Shown: piece by piece, positions 27,687 to 36,412 of the stretch | How positions within the stretch are numbered: the first letter of the stretch is position 1 | How the letters are laid out: each line of letters opens with the position of its first letter | From: Chitinophagaceae bacterium BSSC1 | GTDB taxonomy: Bacteria; Bacteroidota; Bacteroidia; Chitinophagales; Chitinophagaceae | Assembly (NCBI GenBank): GCA_002256435.1 | Contig: NKJC01000001.1 | Location: 1,054,001-1,118,000, forward strand | Direction of reading: 5' to 3' | Length of the DNA: 64,000 nt | Made by a program: the position numbers and the translations under genes | Notes under the pieces: model-generated | The model's database searches: none | Told to the model about the DNA's origin: nothing | What the model saw: the letters and a program-made list of their open reading frames with translations, nothing else

Positions 27687-29668
27687 TTATATTTAACCCG
27701 CTGCAATTCAAAATTACTATATGGTGATACTATCATAGGGTATTCCTCTATGATAACATCTGATTTCTCTAAACCAAAAGCCTTTGTATCACTTTGACCA
27801 AGCTGTTTGAGTTTAAAATAAGATTGTAATAAGATTCCGTCTTTAAGGCTAAATTCATTTTCAATAGAAAGGAATTTTTCAATGACTACAAATTTAAAGT
27901 CTGGTTCGCTATTGTACCTGGTGCTTCCATCTGGTCTAATATGCAGATTCAATTCGTGATTAGCCACTAAGTCTTGTACAATTTTTTTGAAATAGATTTC
28001 TGTTTTGGGTTGAATCCTAAATCCAAGGTTGATATTGACTTTAATAACCTTATCATCCACTAATTCAGACACGTCATAACTCAGGGTAAAAGGATCTTCC
28101 GTTCTATTGATATGCAAGAACCAATACACATCTGCGCGTTTGGGCTTTTTAGAAAAGATGGATTTAATTACTTTTTCCTCAATTTGATTCCTAGTATTTG
28201 CCTTTGTTAAATAAATCAAGTGGGTACTAAATTTTGGTATGGCATCATCTTTACTCAGGTGTATTAAATCAGGTACAAATTTTCCTATCTCAACAAATTT
28301 CAAAAACTTGTTTTGAATTTTCCTGGCATAATACCAAACATACATGGTCATGAAAATAAAAAGCTCAAAGAACAAAAACATCCATCTTTCCTTGATTTTT
28401 GCCACATTGGCAATAAAGAAAGAAATTTCAATAATGGCAAATAAGCCAATAATCAATGTTACATAAATCTGACTCCACTTTAAAAGGTATTTGAGATAAT
28501 AGTTTAATAAAATGGTTGTCATCATCATGGCAACCGTAATACTAAATCCATAAGCCGCTTGCATGTCAATTGACTTTTTGAAATACAACATCATTAACAC
28601 ACATCCAAACCATAAGATACTATTCACACTAGGAATATAAATTTGTCCCTTGATGTCTGAAGGCTGTCTTACGGTTACCCTTGGCCAAAAATTTAAGTTC
28701 ATGGCTTCACTAACCAACGTGAATGAGCCACTGATCAAAGCCTGAGAAGCAATAATGGTTGCCGCGGTTGCAATTAAGATACTTGGCAATAAGAACCAAT
28801 GTGGAACCATTTCAAAAAATGGATTTAACCCATGTAAGAAATTATGGTTAATGGGGTCAGCTTGTTGGTATTCCATGATCCATGCAGCCTGACCCATATA
28901 GTTCAACATCAAACTTAATTTTACAAAGGCCCAAGTAATTCTAATGTTCTTAACACCACAGTGCCCCAAATCACTATACAAGGCTTCTGCACCTGTTGTT
29001 GCTAAAAACACTGCTCCTAACAACCAAAATCCTTTGGGATATTTCACCAATAATTCATACCCATAATAGGGGTTCAAAATCTTGAAGATCCCTGGCGTTT
29101 TGATGATAAAGCTAGCCCCAATGATTAAAATCATGGCAAACCAAATGGTCATGATAGGTCCAAACGCTTTTCCAATATTGTGTGTTCCAAATCTTTGGAA
29201 GAAGAACAAAAAAGATATTATAGCAATAGTTATCCCTACCGTTAAATGATTCCCTGGAACAATAATATGCTCCAGACCGCTTACAGTAGTTAAGCCTTCT
29301 ATGGCTGATGAAACAGAAATGGGTGGTGTAATAATCCCATCTGCCAACAAAGTGGTTGCACCAAGAATGGTTATGATAGATAGATTTTTACTATACCTTT
29401 TCACCAAGGCAAAGAGTGAAAATACACCACCCTCTCCATGGTTATCCGCTCTTAAAGTCAACCAGATATACTTTACGGTAGTTTGAAAAAAAAGGGTCCA
29501 GAAAATAAGACAAACCCCACCATAAACCAATACTTCATCAATTTTCCGTTCACCAATAATGGCACTCAATACATACAAGGGACTGGTTCCAATATCCCCA
29601 TAAATAATTCCTAAAGCAACTAGCAGTGTGGCAACGGTAACTTTATTGCCAGAATGAATTTTCTCCAT
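27683..29668 (-). CDS. kup: Kup-family low-affinity potassium uptake protein
   Basis: 661 residues, near the family norm of 620-660. The N-terminus GIIYGDIGTSPLYVLSAII is the Kup signature, followed by LGATTLLADGIITPPISVSSAIEGL and TGAEALYSDLGHCG. About 12 membrane helices reach to residue 440, then a soluble C-terminal part of about 200 residues. It imports potassium with protons. It is the last gene after a KdpD/KdpE-like pair, 85 bases downstream, and that gap contains a TTTATA-N5-TTTATA site, so Kup rather than a Kdp ATPase seems to be the target here. No kdpFABC genes occur in the window. Confidence 0.95.
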   Translation of the reverse strand: MEKIHSGNKVTVATLLVALGIIYGDIGTSPLYVLSAIIGERKIDEVLVYGGVCLIFWTLFFQTTVKYIWLTLRADNHGEGGVFSLFALVKRYSKNLSIITILGATTLLADGIITPPISVSSAIEGLTTVSGLEHIIVPGNHLTVGITIAIISFLFFFQRFGTHNIGKAFGPIMTIWFAMILIIGASFIIKTPGIFKILNPYYGYELLVKYPKGFWLLGAVFLATTGAEALYSDLGHCGVKNIRITWAFVKLSLMLNYMGQAAWIMEYQQADPINHNFLHGLNPFFEMVPHWFLLPSILIATAATIIASQALISGSFTLVSEAMNLNFWPRVTVRQPSDIKGQIYIPSVNSILWFGCVLMMLYFKKSIDMQAAYGFSITVAMMMTTILLNYYLKYLLKWSQIYVTLIIGLFAIIEISFFIANVAKIKERWMFLFFELFIFMTMYVWYYARKIQNKFLKFVEIGKFVPDLIHLSKDDAIPKFSTHLIYLTKANTRNQIEEKVIKSIFSKKPKRADVYWFLHINRTEDPFTLSYDVSELVDDKVIKVNINLGFRIQPKTEIYFKKIVQDLVANHELNLHIRPDGSTRYNSEPDFKFVVIEKFLSIENEFSLKDGILLQSYFKLKQLGQSDTKAFGLEKSDVIIEEYPMIVSPYSNFELQRVKYN

Positions 29669-29733
29669 GATCTTGATTTGATCACAAAGCTTTATTTAAA
29701 AGCATCAGCAAAAAATAAAGAAAGAGCCGGGGA

Positions 29734-29750
29734 TATAAAGAAAATATAAA
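29734..29750 (-). promoter_or_regulatory. KdpE-type binding site upstream of kup
   Basis: On the minus strand the two half-sites are TTTATA (29750-29745) and TTTATA (29739-29734) separated by five bases, an 11-base repeat period typical of OmpR/KdpE-family regulators; E. coli KdpE is reported to bind TTTATA and TTTACA half-sites in the same layout. A third, weaker TTTATT lies at 29719-29714. The site is 66 bases before the kup ATG. Confidence 0.6.
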
Positions 29751-29753
29751 GAC

Positions 29754-30431
29754 TTACATAAAGCGATATCCAACACCGCTTTCAGTAATGATATGCGCGG
29801 GTTTATTAGGATTTCTTTCAATTTTTTTTCTGAGTGTCCCTACAAACACGCGCAAATACTGTGTATCGGTTTGGTATCCAATACCCCAAATTTCCTTTAA
29901 CAAAAATTGATGGGTTAATACCTTCCCTTCATTTTTTGCAAACAATACCAATAATTTATACTCTGTACTTGTAAGCTTAACCAAGGAGCTTTCATTCATG
30001 ACAGTTCTAGCTACTAGATCAATTTCTATATTATCAAATGATATAACGGTGTTTTGTTCTACATGCTGTGCTCTTTTTAAACAAGACCTAATTCTTGCCA
30101 ACAACTCATTTGTCCTAAATGGTTTAGTTACATAATCGCTTGCACCATTATCTAGGGCTTCAACAATAGCAGATTCTTGATCCATCACAGAGAGCATGAT
30201 GATGGGATTATGGTACCAGGCTCTCAATTCTGATAATAATTCTAATCCAGTTTTATCTGGCAAGCCAATATCTAGAATAATCAAATCAGGTAAATGGTTA
30301 GCCGCTAAGCGCAATCCCATATCTGCCGTATCTGCTTGTAATATCTTATAGCCATTCGTTTCTAAATTGATTTCTAACAGCTTTCTAATCTGCGGCTCAT
30401 CGTCAATGATGAGGATGGTTTCCTTATTCAT
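29754..30431 (-). CDS. KdpE-like OmpR-family response regulator
   Basis: 225 residues, same length as KdpE. The receiver domain (1-115) has the acidic pair in LIIDDEPQIRKLLE, the phosphorylated Asp in PDLIILDIGLPD, and Lys in DYVTKPF. The winged-helix domain (about 125-225) ends in LRKKIERNPNKPAHIITESGVGYRFM, very close to KdpE. Its ATG overlaps the kinase stop by eight bases (ATGAATAA), so the two are translated together. It probably binds the sites upstream of kup and of the kinase gene. Confidence 0.92.
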   Translation of the reverse strand: MNKETILIIDDEPQIRKLLEINLETNGYKILQADTADMGLRLAANHLPDLIILDIGLPDKTGLELLSELRAWYHNPIIMLSVMDQESAIVEALDNGASDYVTKPFRTNELLARIRSCLKRAQHVEQNTVISFDNIEIDLVARTVMNESSLVKLTSTEYKLLVLFAKNEGKVLTHQFLLKEIWGIGYQTDTQYLRVFVGTLRKKIERNPNKPAHIITESGVGYRFM

Positions 30432-31506
30432 TGTTCAATTTGTTTAAGTAGGAACTTTGTACAGGAATCCTAATAATAAAACTAGCACCTTGTCCTGCAG
30501 TTGATTCCAGTATAACTGTTCCAGTATGTGCTTCTACAAATCCTTTAACAATGGATAACCCTAGACCAGATCCTCCAGCTTTATTATGAGGCAGTCTATA
30601 AAATCTATCAAAAACTTTATTTTGCTCAGTTTCCGGAAATCCAATACCATTATCCTGAACAATCATTTCAAAGATGTCATGATCCATGCTAGTTTGAACC
30701 AAGATTTTTGTTCCAATAGGATTATACTGAATAGCATTATGTATTAGATTGAACAACACTTGTTGCATTAACAATCCATCTAATTTGACCAAGGGCATGT
30801 TCTCATCTTGTTTCAGGGTTAACTGAAACCCTTTTGATGTTTCCTCCAATTTGTTGAATACCGCATTTACAAGGTCATTCATGTCTACCCAATCTAGATT
30901 TAATTGTAGGACTCCTGACTCTAACCTACTTGCATTGAGTAAGTTTTCAACTTCCTTATTTAATCGATTCCCCGCAATACCAATCTCATTAATTAATTCT
31001 TGTTGGTGTTCTTTATTTAGGCTATCCTTACTTTCTTGTAAGGTATCAACTGCACCAATAATGGTAGCAATAGGTGTTTTCAATTCATGAGACAAAGAAT
31101 TCAAAAGTGTATTATATAACTTAATGGCATTAGCTTTTTCTTCTCTATCTCTTGCTCGTTTCTCCGTTTCTCTAATCTTGTAAGTTAATGCCGCATTGAC
31201 AAGGGCTACTACAAAATACATGAGAAAAAGAAAAGCGTCTTCAGAACGAGCTATATGAAAAGTAAAAATGGGTGGAATAAAAAAATAGTTCCAAACTATG
31301 GCACTTAAAAATGCGGAAACTAGTACTGGCAAAATATCAAATAACATGGCCAGAATAGATACTGCCAATAACAAGATCAAGGCTGTCACTTGATAGTAAA
31401 CCGGATTTACCGTGTAAAAACAGCTACTAGCCACAAGAACAATCGTCAGTACACTAATCAGCGTCTGAATACTTGTAGAAATTTTATGAAAACCGGCGAT
31501 TTTCAA
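30424..31506 (-). CDS. Truncated KdpD-like sensor histidine kinase (DUF4118, HisKA, HATPase)
   Basis: 360 residues, against about 900 in E. coli KdpD: the N-terminal KdpD and universal-stress domains are absent. What remains is the four-helix DUF4118 membrane block (about 12-110), HisKA with His in NSLSHELKTPIATIIGAVDTL, and HATPase_c with NLIHNAIQYNP, DNGIGFPE and GGSGLGLSIVKGF. TTG at 31506 is the only start that includes the first helix; a TAA stop lies in frame 12 bases upstream, and the first in-frame ATG is Met54. It should sense potassium need or turgor at the membrane and phosphorylate the overlapping KdpE-like regulator. Confidence 0.88.
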   Translation of the reverse strand: MKIAGFHKISTSIQTLISVLTIVLVASSCFYTVNPVYYQVTALILLLAVSILAMLFDILPVLVSAFLSAIVWNYFFIPPIFTFHIARSEDAFLFLMYFVVALVNAALTYKIRETEKRARDREEKANAIKLYNTLLNSLSHELKTPIATIIGAVDTLQESKDSLNKEHQQELINEIGIAGNRLNKEVENLLNASRLESGVLQLNLDWVDMNDLVNAVFNKLEETSKGFQLTLKQDENMPLVKLDGLLMQQVLFNLIHNAIQYNPIGTKILVQTSMDHDIFEMIVQDNGIGFPETEQNKVFDRFYRLPHNKAGGSGLGLSIVKGFVEAHTGTVILESTAGQGASFIIRIPVQSSYLNKLNNE

Positions 31507-31540
31507 AAAGTAGTTTTAAAATCAAAATTAGCTGGAAGTA

Positions 31541-31557
31541 TATAAAGAAAAAATAAA
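31541..31557 (-). promoter_or_regulatory. KdpE-type binding site upstream of the kinase gene
   Basis: On the minus strand TTTATT (31557-31552), TTTTC spacer, TTTATA (31546-31541). Over 21 bases it matches the site upstream of kup at 19 positions, including the same five-base spacer. It lies 34 bases before the kinase start and suggests autoregulation. Its upstream edge is also the T-run of the preceding terminator. Confidence 0.6.
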
Positions 31558-31585
31558 GAAGGGCCAGACTATTTGTCCGGCCCTT
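31551..31585 (-). terminator. Rho-independent terminator after the short-chain dehydrogenase gene
   Basis: The stem AAGGGCC-GAC pairs with GTC-GGCCCTT (31559-31585, one mismatch) around a five-base loop and is followed on the minus strand by CTTTATTTTTT. It begins six bases after the stop of the gene at 31591. Confidence 0.85.
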
Positions 31586-31590
31586 AGTAA

Positions 31591-32421
31591 TTATTTAAAA
31601 TCTGCGCCTTCGCTAACATCGGCCCAGGTTTCAAAATCATTCCGTAGCTCTTCTAATTTGAGTCTGGCTCCTTTAAGTGCGGCTGCTCCTAGTAACAATC
31701 TGAGTGGTGGATTTTCTGTTTCGGTTACTTGAATCATGGCTTTGGCAGCTTTAACCGGATCTCCGGCTTGGTTACCACTAATAGCCCTGATATCACCCAT
31801 ATTTTTTTGTGCAGTTGTTGCATAGTCATCAATACTAATGGCTGTGTTTTTGGCAGAACGGCCAGCCCAATCAGTACGGAATCCACTTGGGCAAATCACG
31901 GTTACTTTTATGCCCAATGGCGATACTTCTTTGTATAATGCTTCACTCAAACCATCCACCGCATATTTGGTGGCATTATAAAAACCTACTCCAGGAAAAG
32001 AACGCAGACCACCAATAGAAGCTACATTCAAAATATGTCCACTTCTTTGTTTGCGCATAAATGGCAGAACTTCTTGGGTTAGTTTGGCTAGCCCAAATAC
32101 ATTGATCTCAAACATTCTTCTAACTTCTGATTCTTCGCTTTCTTCTACGGCACCAAAATAACCAATGCCGGCATTGTTCACCAATACATCAATTCTTCCA
32201 AAATGGGCAATGGCTGCTTGTACAGCAGCTGTTACTTGTTCTGGTACGGTTACGTCCAAAGCTAAGCCCAGTGTATTGGCTTCATCAATAGCCAATATAT
32301 CTGCTATGTCTGCCACCTTACGTGCAGTAACCACAACTTGGTATCCTTGAGCTAATAATTCTAAAGAAAGTGCTCTACCAAATCCGGTAGAACAACCTGA
32401 AATAAACCAAACTTTTTTCAT
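31591..32421 (-). CDS. Classical short-chain dehydrogenase/reductase
   Basis: 276 residues. The cofactor site is WFISGCSTGFGRAL (TGxxxGxG variant with SGCSTGFG), followed by VLVNNAGIGYFG (NNAG), the catalytic Ser in LNVASIGG, and YNATKYAVDG with Tyr and Lys. Typical of NADP-dependent oxidoreductases of unknown substrate. The promoter region holds a perfect TTCGCAATTGCGAA palindrome that shares a flanking TTTAATGTA with the other dehydrogenase gene at 33173, so both may answer to the same regulator. Confidence 0.9.
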   Translation of the reverse strand: MKKVWFISGCSTGFGRALSLELLAQGYQVVVTARKVADIADILAIDEANTLGLALDVTVPEQVTAAVQAAIAHFGRIDVLVNNAGIGYFGAVEESEESEVRRMFEINVFGLAKLTQEVLPFMRKQRSGHILNVASIGGLRSFPGVGFYNATKYAVDGLSEALYKEVSPLGIKVTVICPSGFRTDWAGRSAKNTAISIDDYATTAQKNMGDIRAISGNQAGDPVKAAKAMIQVTETENPPLRLLLGAAALKGARLKLEELRNDFETWADVSEGADFK

Positions 32422-32430
32422 GGTATTTGT

Positions 32431-32453
32431 TTTAATGTATTCGCAATTGCGAA
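32431..32453. promoter_or_regulatory. Palindromic operator candidate TTCGCAATTGCGAA with flank
   Basis: A perfect 14-base palindrome (32440-32453) preceded by TTTAATGTA (32431-32439), 18 bases upstream of the dehydrogenase ATG. The TTTAATGTA plus TnGCAA part recurs at 33898-33914 at nearly the same distance from the next dehydrogenase gene. Confidence 0.5.
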
Positions 32454-32466
32454 ATGTTTTTAAATT

Positions 32467-33162
32467 TTAATTACAAACTCCGTCAATACTGCAAGTACCT
32501 TCAGCAGAACCAAGATTTACCAACGGCTGCTCTTCCTGCCAAACCTTTTCTAAGACTTCTGAGAAAACTGAACTTGGTTGAGCGCCTGAAACAGCGTACT
32601 TATTATTAAATACAAAAAATGGAACACCTTGCACACCAATCTGTGAAGCATGGTATTGGTCCATTTTTACATCATTGATAAATTCATCGCTTTCAAGCAT
32701 TGTTCTTACTGCCGCTGGATCCAATCCAATTTCTTGGGCTATCATTACTAGGGTATCTAAGTCTCCCAGATCCCTGCCCATGGTATAGTAAGAAGCAAAT
32801 AAACGTTCCTTGGCTTCTTGCTGTAAACCCTTTGTCTTAGCAAAATGCAAAAGCCTGTGAGCATTAAGGGTATTACTGATCACTGCTTTTTCAAAATCAT
32901 ATTCCAAACCAACTTCCTTGGCCATATTGGTCATATAATCATTCATCTCTTTGCCTTTTTCTAAAGAGACGCCTTTTCTATCGGCCAAGTATTGGTGAAC
33001 AGAAATACCTTTTGCAGGCGCCATTTCAGAATCCAACTGAAAACTCTTCCATTCAATTTCCACTTGTTCTTTTTGATCAAAACCTTCTAAGGCTTTTTCA
33101 AATTTTCGTTTGCCAATATAACAGAATGGACAAACCACATCGGACCAAATTTCTATTTTCAT
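32467..33162 (-). CDS. DsbA/FrnE-family thiol oxidoreductase
   Basis: 231 residues, cytoplasmic (no signal peptide). The N-terminal thioredoxin strand and active site read IEIWSDVVCPFCYIGKRKFEKAL, a CPFC pair. The helical insert holds NTLNAHRLLHFAKTKGLQ, and the cis-Pro loop is GVQGVPFFVFNNKYAVSGAQP. FrnE-type proteins act as oxidoreductases or isomerases under oxidative or metal stress. It starts ten bases after the stop of the dehydrogenase at 33173, so those two are co-transcribed. Confidence 0.92.
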   Translation of the reverse strand: MKIEIWSDVVCPFCYIGKRKFEKALEGFDQKEQVEIEWKSFQLDSEMAPAKGISVHQYLADRKGVSLEKGKEMNDYMTNMAKEVGLEYDFEKAVISNTLNAHRLLHFAKTKGLQQEAKERLFASYYTMGRDLGDLDTLVMIAQEIGLDPAAVRTMLESDEFINDVKMDQYHASQIGVQGVPFFVFNNKYAVSGAQPSSVFSEVLEKVWQEEQPLVNLGSAEGTCSIDGVCN

Positions 33163-33172
33163 CTTGAAAGTA

Positions 33173-33889
33173 TTAAGGATTGGTTGACCAAATAGAAGAT
33201 GCTTTTACAAATACCCTTCTATTCAATTTTAGTTGTGCAATTACCAGTTCTGCAAAATCTTCTGGGTGCATCAACCGGTCTTCATTGTTATTAATCAAGT
33301 TGGCCGATACAGCCAATTCTGTTACCACAGTACTAGGCGCCATAGCAGTAACCCTAATATTGTGTTTGCGCACTTCTTGCATCAAAGATTCTGTTAGTCC
33401 CATCACACCAAATTTAGAGGCGCTATAGGCACTGGTAACGGCAGCACCAGTGAGACCTGCAGTTGAAGAGACATTGACAATATCGCCTGTTTGTCTTTCT
33501 ATCATTTGTGGCAACACAGCCCTAGTAGCATAGTAAACACCAAATAAGTTCACTTTAATTTGGTTCTCCCATTGCTCAGGGCTTAGTTCTAAAAACTTAC
33601 CAAATGTACCAGTGCCTGCGTTGTTGATTAAAATATCGGTATTCCCCAATTCAGATTGAATACTTTCAACTGCTTTGTTTACTTCCGCAATATTGCTAAT
33701 ATCCGCTACTGCAAATGCAGCTTTCACACCTAGTGCTGTAATCTCTGCAGCAACGGTTTCCAAGTCTTTAGAAGTTCTGGCTATTAAACCAACCTGAACG
33801 CCTTCTTTTGCTAATGCTATCGCGATAGCTTTTCCTATGCCCTTACCGGCTCCGGTAACAATGGCAATTTTACCTTGTAATGATTCCAT
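33173..33889 (-). CDS. SDR-family 3-oxoacyl-ACP-reductase-like enzyme
   Basis: 238 residues. Cofactor loop [26 protein letters not shown], catalytic Ser in [11 protein letters not shown], and [11 protein letters not shown] with Tyr and Lys. This is the FabG-like subgroup, but fabG itself normally sits with fatty-acid genes, so a detoxifying or sugar-alcohol reductase role is as likely. First gene of a two-gene unit with the DsbA/FrnE-like gene. Confidence 0.9.
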   Translation of the reverse strand: MESLQGKIAIVTGAGKGIGKAIAIALAKEGVQVGLIARTSKDLETVAAEITALGVKAAFAVADISNIAEVNKAVESIQSELGNTDILINNAGTGTFGKFLELSPEQWENQIKVNLFGVYYATRAVLPQMIERQTGDIVNVSSTAGLTGAAVTSAYSASKFGVMGLTESLMQEVRKHNIRVTAMAPSTVVTELAVSANLINNNEDRLMHPEDFAELVIAQLKLNRRVFVKASSIWSTNP

Positions 33890-33897
33890 ATGATAGA

Positions 33898-33914
33898 TTT
33901 AATGTAATTGCAAA
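33898..33914. promoter_or_regulatory. Shared upstream element of the second dehydrogenase gene
   Basis: TTTAATGTAATTGCAAA lies eight bases before the ATG (reading on the minus strand) and matches the first nine bases and the TnGCAA core of the element at 32431. A second TTTGCA-like half-site lies seven bases further upstream (33920-33925). Confidence 0.4.
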
Positions 33915-33963
33915 TAGTCTGCAAAAATACATCAATGTGCCTCATGCTAAAATCAAGAAATTG

Positions 33964-35109
33964 TCATTTTGCAAGGAAAGCGTTGTATAAACAGTTCACT
34001 GTGTTTCGAATTACGGAATTAAAACCATTGGTGTAACTGGGGTCGCAGCCATTGCTAATGACTACTATGCCAAATTTTTCCTTTGGTTGAAAAAACATAG
34101 CACTATATAAACCATAAGCAGATCCTGTATGCCCTTTCAAGGTTTTACCCTCAATTAACTTATCCGTGGTCATGATGGCCAAACCGTATCCCTCTTCTGA
34201 AGACCTAGCCGTTTGCATGGCTGCTGCACTTTTTCTAGAAATGATTCTCACACCATTATTTTTTCCTTGTCTGCTATGCATGATCATATAATTAGCCAAT
34301 CCCGTTGCCGTAATTTTCATGCCACCTGTTGGAGAAAAAATGGGTGTTGTATAACCCATGGTATAATTGGCAATCTCAGCAGACCTTGGCGCATATGCCA
34401 TGGGCGATGGAATAAATTTTACAGAGTCTTTGTTATATTCATAAATACTAGCAAACCTTGATTTGTCTAAAGAGTCAACGCAATAACCTCCATAAATATT
34501 CAGTGGATCTAATACATGGTGTTTAACGTATTGGTCAAATCTCTCACCAGATATTTTTTCAATAATAGTACCTACCATATTAAAATTCAAATTGCAATAC
34601 TGGTATTTGGTTCCTGGCTCGTAGGCATTGTAACAACTGGCCCAATTAGGATTCTTGGCTGGGTTAATGGCATCTAGTGTAAAATAGCCTTGACTATCAT
34701 TGATTGAGGATAAGTGAGAGAGTGCCATTTCTAAAGTAATCACCTTCTCGGGATATTTGGGATTACGAATCTGGAATCCCACTAATTCACTTAAGTCTGT
34801 TTTTAAGGAAAGCTTCTTTTGTTGAATCAACTGCATCACGGAAGTGGCAGAAAAAGATTTTGAGATAGAAGCAATTCTAAATAAGCATTCGTCTGTAAGT
34901 GGCTCCTTGGTTTCAAAATTTTTATAGCCAAAGGAATGCGTATAAATGATTTGATTGTTTTTAACCACAGCCACAGATAACCCCATTACTTTGGATTGCT
35001 CCATAATAGTTTTAATACCTGCTTCTGCTTGATCTACTTGCGCAAAGCTTTGGGAATTATAACCCAGCATCAAACTAGCAACAAAAAGGGCTCCTATTAA
35101 TTTTTTCAT
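33964..35109 (-). CDS. Serine beta-lactamase-like hydrolase (class C/EstB group), exported
   Basis: 381 residues with a signal peptide ending in NSQSFAQ. The SxxK motif is SISKSFSATS with the nucleophile Ser near residue 85, the second motif is YCN, and the third is GHTGSAYG. This is the broad beta-lactamase/D-Ala-D-Ala carboxypeptidase/esterase family; most Bacteroidota members are esterases or peptidases, not antibiotic resistance enzymes. It sits alone, 75 bases from the dehydrogenase and 85 bases from the lipoprotein. Confidence 0.9.
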   Translation of the reverse strand: MKKLIGALFVASLMLGYNSQSFAQVDQAEAGIKTIMEQSKVMGLSVAVVKNNQIIYTHSFGYKNFETKEPLTDECLFRIASISKSFSATSVMQLIQQKKLSLKTDLSELVGFQIRNPKYPEKVITLEMALSHLSSINDSQGYFTLDAINPAKNPNWASCYNAYEPGTKYQYCNLNFNMVGTIIEKISGERFDQYVKHHVLDPLNIYGGYCVDSLDKSRFASIYEYNKDSVKFIPSPMAYAPRSAEIANYTMGYTTPIFSPTGGMKITATGLANYMIMHSRQGKNNGVRIISRKSAAAMQTARSSEEGYGLAIMTTDKLIEGKTLKGHTGSAYGLYSAMFFQPKEKFGIVVISNGCDPSYTNGFNSVIRNTVNCLYNAFLAK

Positions 35110-35194
35110 TGTCCTTTATTTAAATAGTTGTTGAAAGCTATTCAATAAAATTTGAAAAATCAATAGAAGCCCCGTAGGAATTAAATACTAATAA

Positions 35195-35596
35195 CTATGG
35201 TGCAGTCCATTTTACGTCAATGGTAAAACTAGAAACAGGTGTAGTACTTTGAGAAATTGCAGAATAATCTACCAATTTATCATTTACATAAATCAAGGCC
35301 TTGCAACTTGCATTTCCATTGATTAAAGCACTAAAGCCTAGAACTTCTCCTGTTTTGGGGGCCCAGTTGGTATTACTATATGACCAAAGATTATTCGCGT
35401 CTAATTTCTGTCCTGTAGTTAACGTTCCGGTATTATTATAGTAAGATATAGCACTTGTGATAGCTGAACCGTTGATGGGTTTGCACTCAAGTTCGTATCT
35501 AACAACATTTGCAGTTGCCGCTGGTGTACTGGTACTGTCTTTGCTGCAAGATAAAAAGCCAAAAAAAATGATAAAGAGGGGTAGAAATTTTTTCAT
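35195..35596 (-). CDS. Small lipoprotein of unknown function
   Basis: 133 residues. The lipoprotein signal is MKKFLPLFIIFFGFLSCSKD with Cys17. The mature part is Ser/Thr/Asn-rich and predicted beta (VVRYELECKPINGSA, CKALIYVNDKLVDYSA, SSFTIDVKWTAP), which resembles the small beta-sandwich lipoproteins of Bacteroidota. No domain recognised. It has its own 62-base gap to the TSUP gene. Confidence 0.7.
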   Translation of the reverse strand: MKKFLPLFIIFFGFLSCSKDSTSTPAATANVVRYELECKPINGSAITSAISYYNNTGTLTTGQKLDANNLWSYSNTNWAPKTGEVLGFSALINGNASCKALIYVNDKLVDYSAISQSTTPVSSFTIDVKWTAP

Positions 35597-35658
35597 ACTA
35601 TATTTTGAGGAGCGAAACTAGTGATAGCTCCAAAAAACATATATCACAAATGGTTCAT

Positions 35659-36411
35659 TTAATGTTTTACCAACATCATGATACAGCCAATCAGCGTAAG
35701 TAGCATGACCAATTTTCTATAGTGCTGGTCCTTGATTTTTCCAACCAAGGCCTTGCCTTCCCAAAAACCTAGGGCCAATGTGGGAATTAGCACTGCATCA
35801 ATTTTTAAACTATCTACCGTAATATTTTTCCAATAGAAAACCTGAAAGGGTAATTTGAATAAGTTCATGAATAGAAAAATCCAAGCAGCTGTTCCAATAA
35901 AATCATTCTTTGATAAGCGCATAGCCAAAAAATAGAGATTGGAAAATGCACCGGCTAAATTTCCAAGCATAGTAGTAAATCCTGCAGCCAATCCGGTGGA
36001 TGCAGCAAACAAGGGATGGTCAGGTACTTTTTCAGATTTCCTATATTCCATAAAAAGTACAATCACAATGGTAATCAGAATAATCACCGCCATGATTTTT
36101 CGGAACATGGTTTCATCCATATCCTTTCCCAAATACACTCCCAGTAAAATTCCTACAATCATCCATGGCACAATTTTCCAAAAATGGTTCCATTGCGCGT
36201 GACGATTATAATAGGCAACAGCAGCAATATCGGCCAAACATAACAGTGGTAAAACTATTCCTGTAGAAGACTTGCTTCCAAATACAAATGCCATTAAGGT
36301 TACACTTAGCATGTCTACCCCTTTCAATCCAGCTTTTCCCATTCCAATGATAAAGGATGCCAATAAAATCATCAACCACTGGGAGAAACTGAAAACGGTG
36401 ATAAAATCCAT
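35659..36411 (-). CDS. TSUP/TauE-SafE-family membrane permease
   Basis: 250 residues with about eight membrane helices. The two TauE/SafE repeats are visible as FIIGMGKAGLKGVDMLSVTLMAFVFG near the start and AASTGLAAGFTTMLGNLAGAFSN in the second half. Family members export or import sulfite, sulfoacetate or similar anions. It starts one base after the stop of the DUF2238 gene, which together with the GNAT gene makes a three-gene operon. Substrate unknown. Confidence 0.88.
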   Translation of the reverse strand: MDFITVFSFSQWLMILLASFIIGMGKAGLKGVDMLSVTLMAFVFGSKSSTGIVLPLLCLADIAAVAYYNRHAQWNHFWKIVPWMIVGILLGVYLGKDMDETMFRKIMAVIILITIVIVLFMEYRKSEKVPDHPLFAASTGLAAGFTTMLGNLAGAFSNLYFLAMRLSKNDFIGTAAWIFLFMNLFKLPFQVFYWKNITVDSLKIDAVLIPTLALGFWEGKALVGKIKDQHYRKLVMLLTLIGCIMMLVKH

Positions 36412-36412
36412 C

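Noticed and set aside
33964..35109. Antibiotic resistance beta-lactamase
   Set aside because: The three motifs fit the whole serine hydrolase superfamily, and no feature marks it as a true AmpC enzyme.
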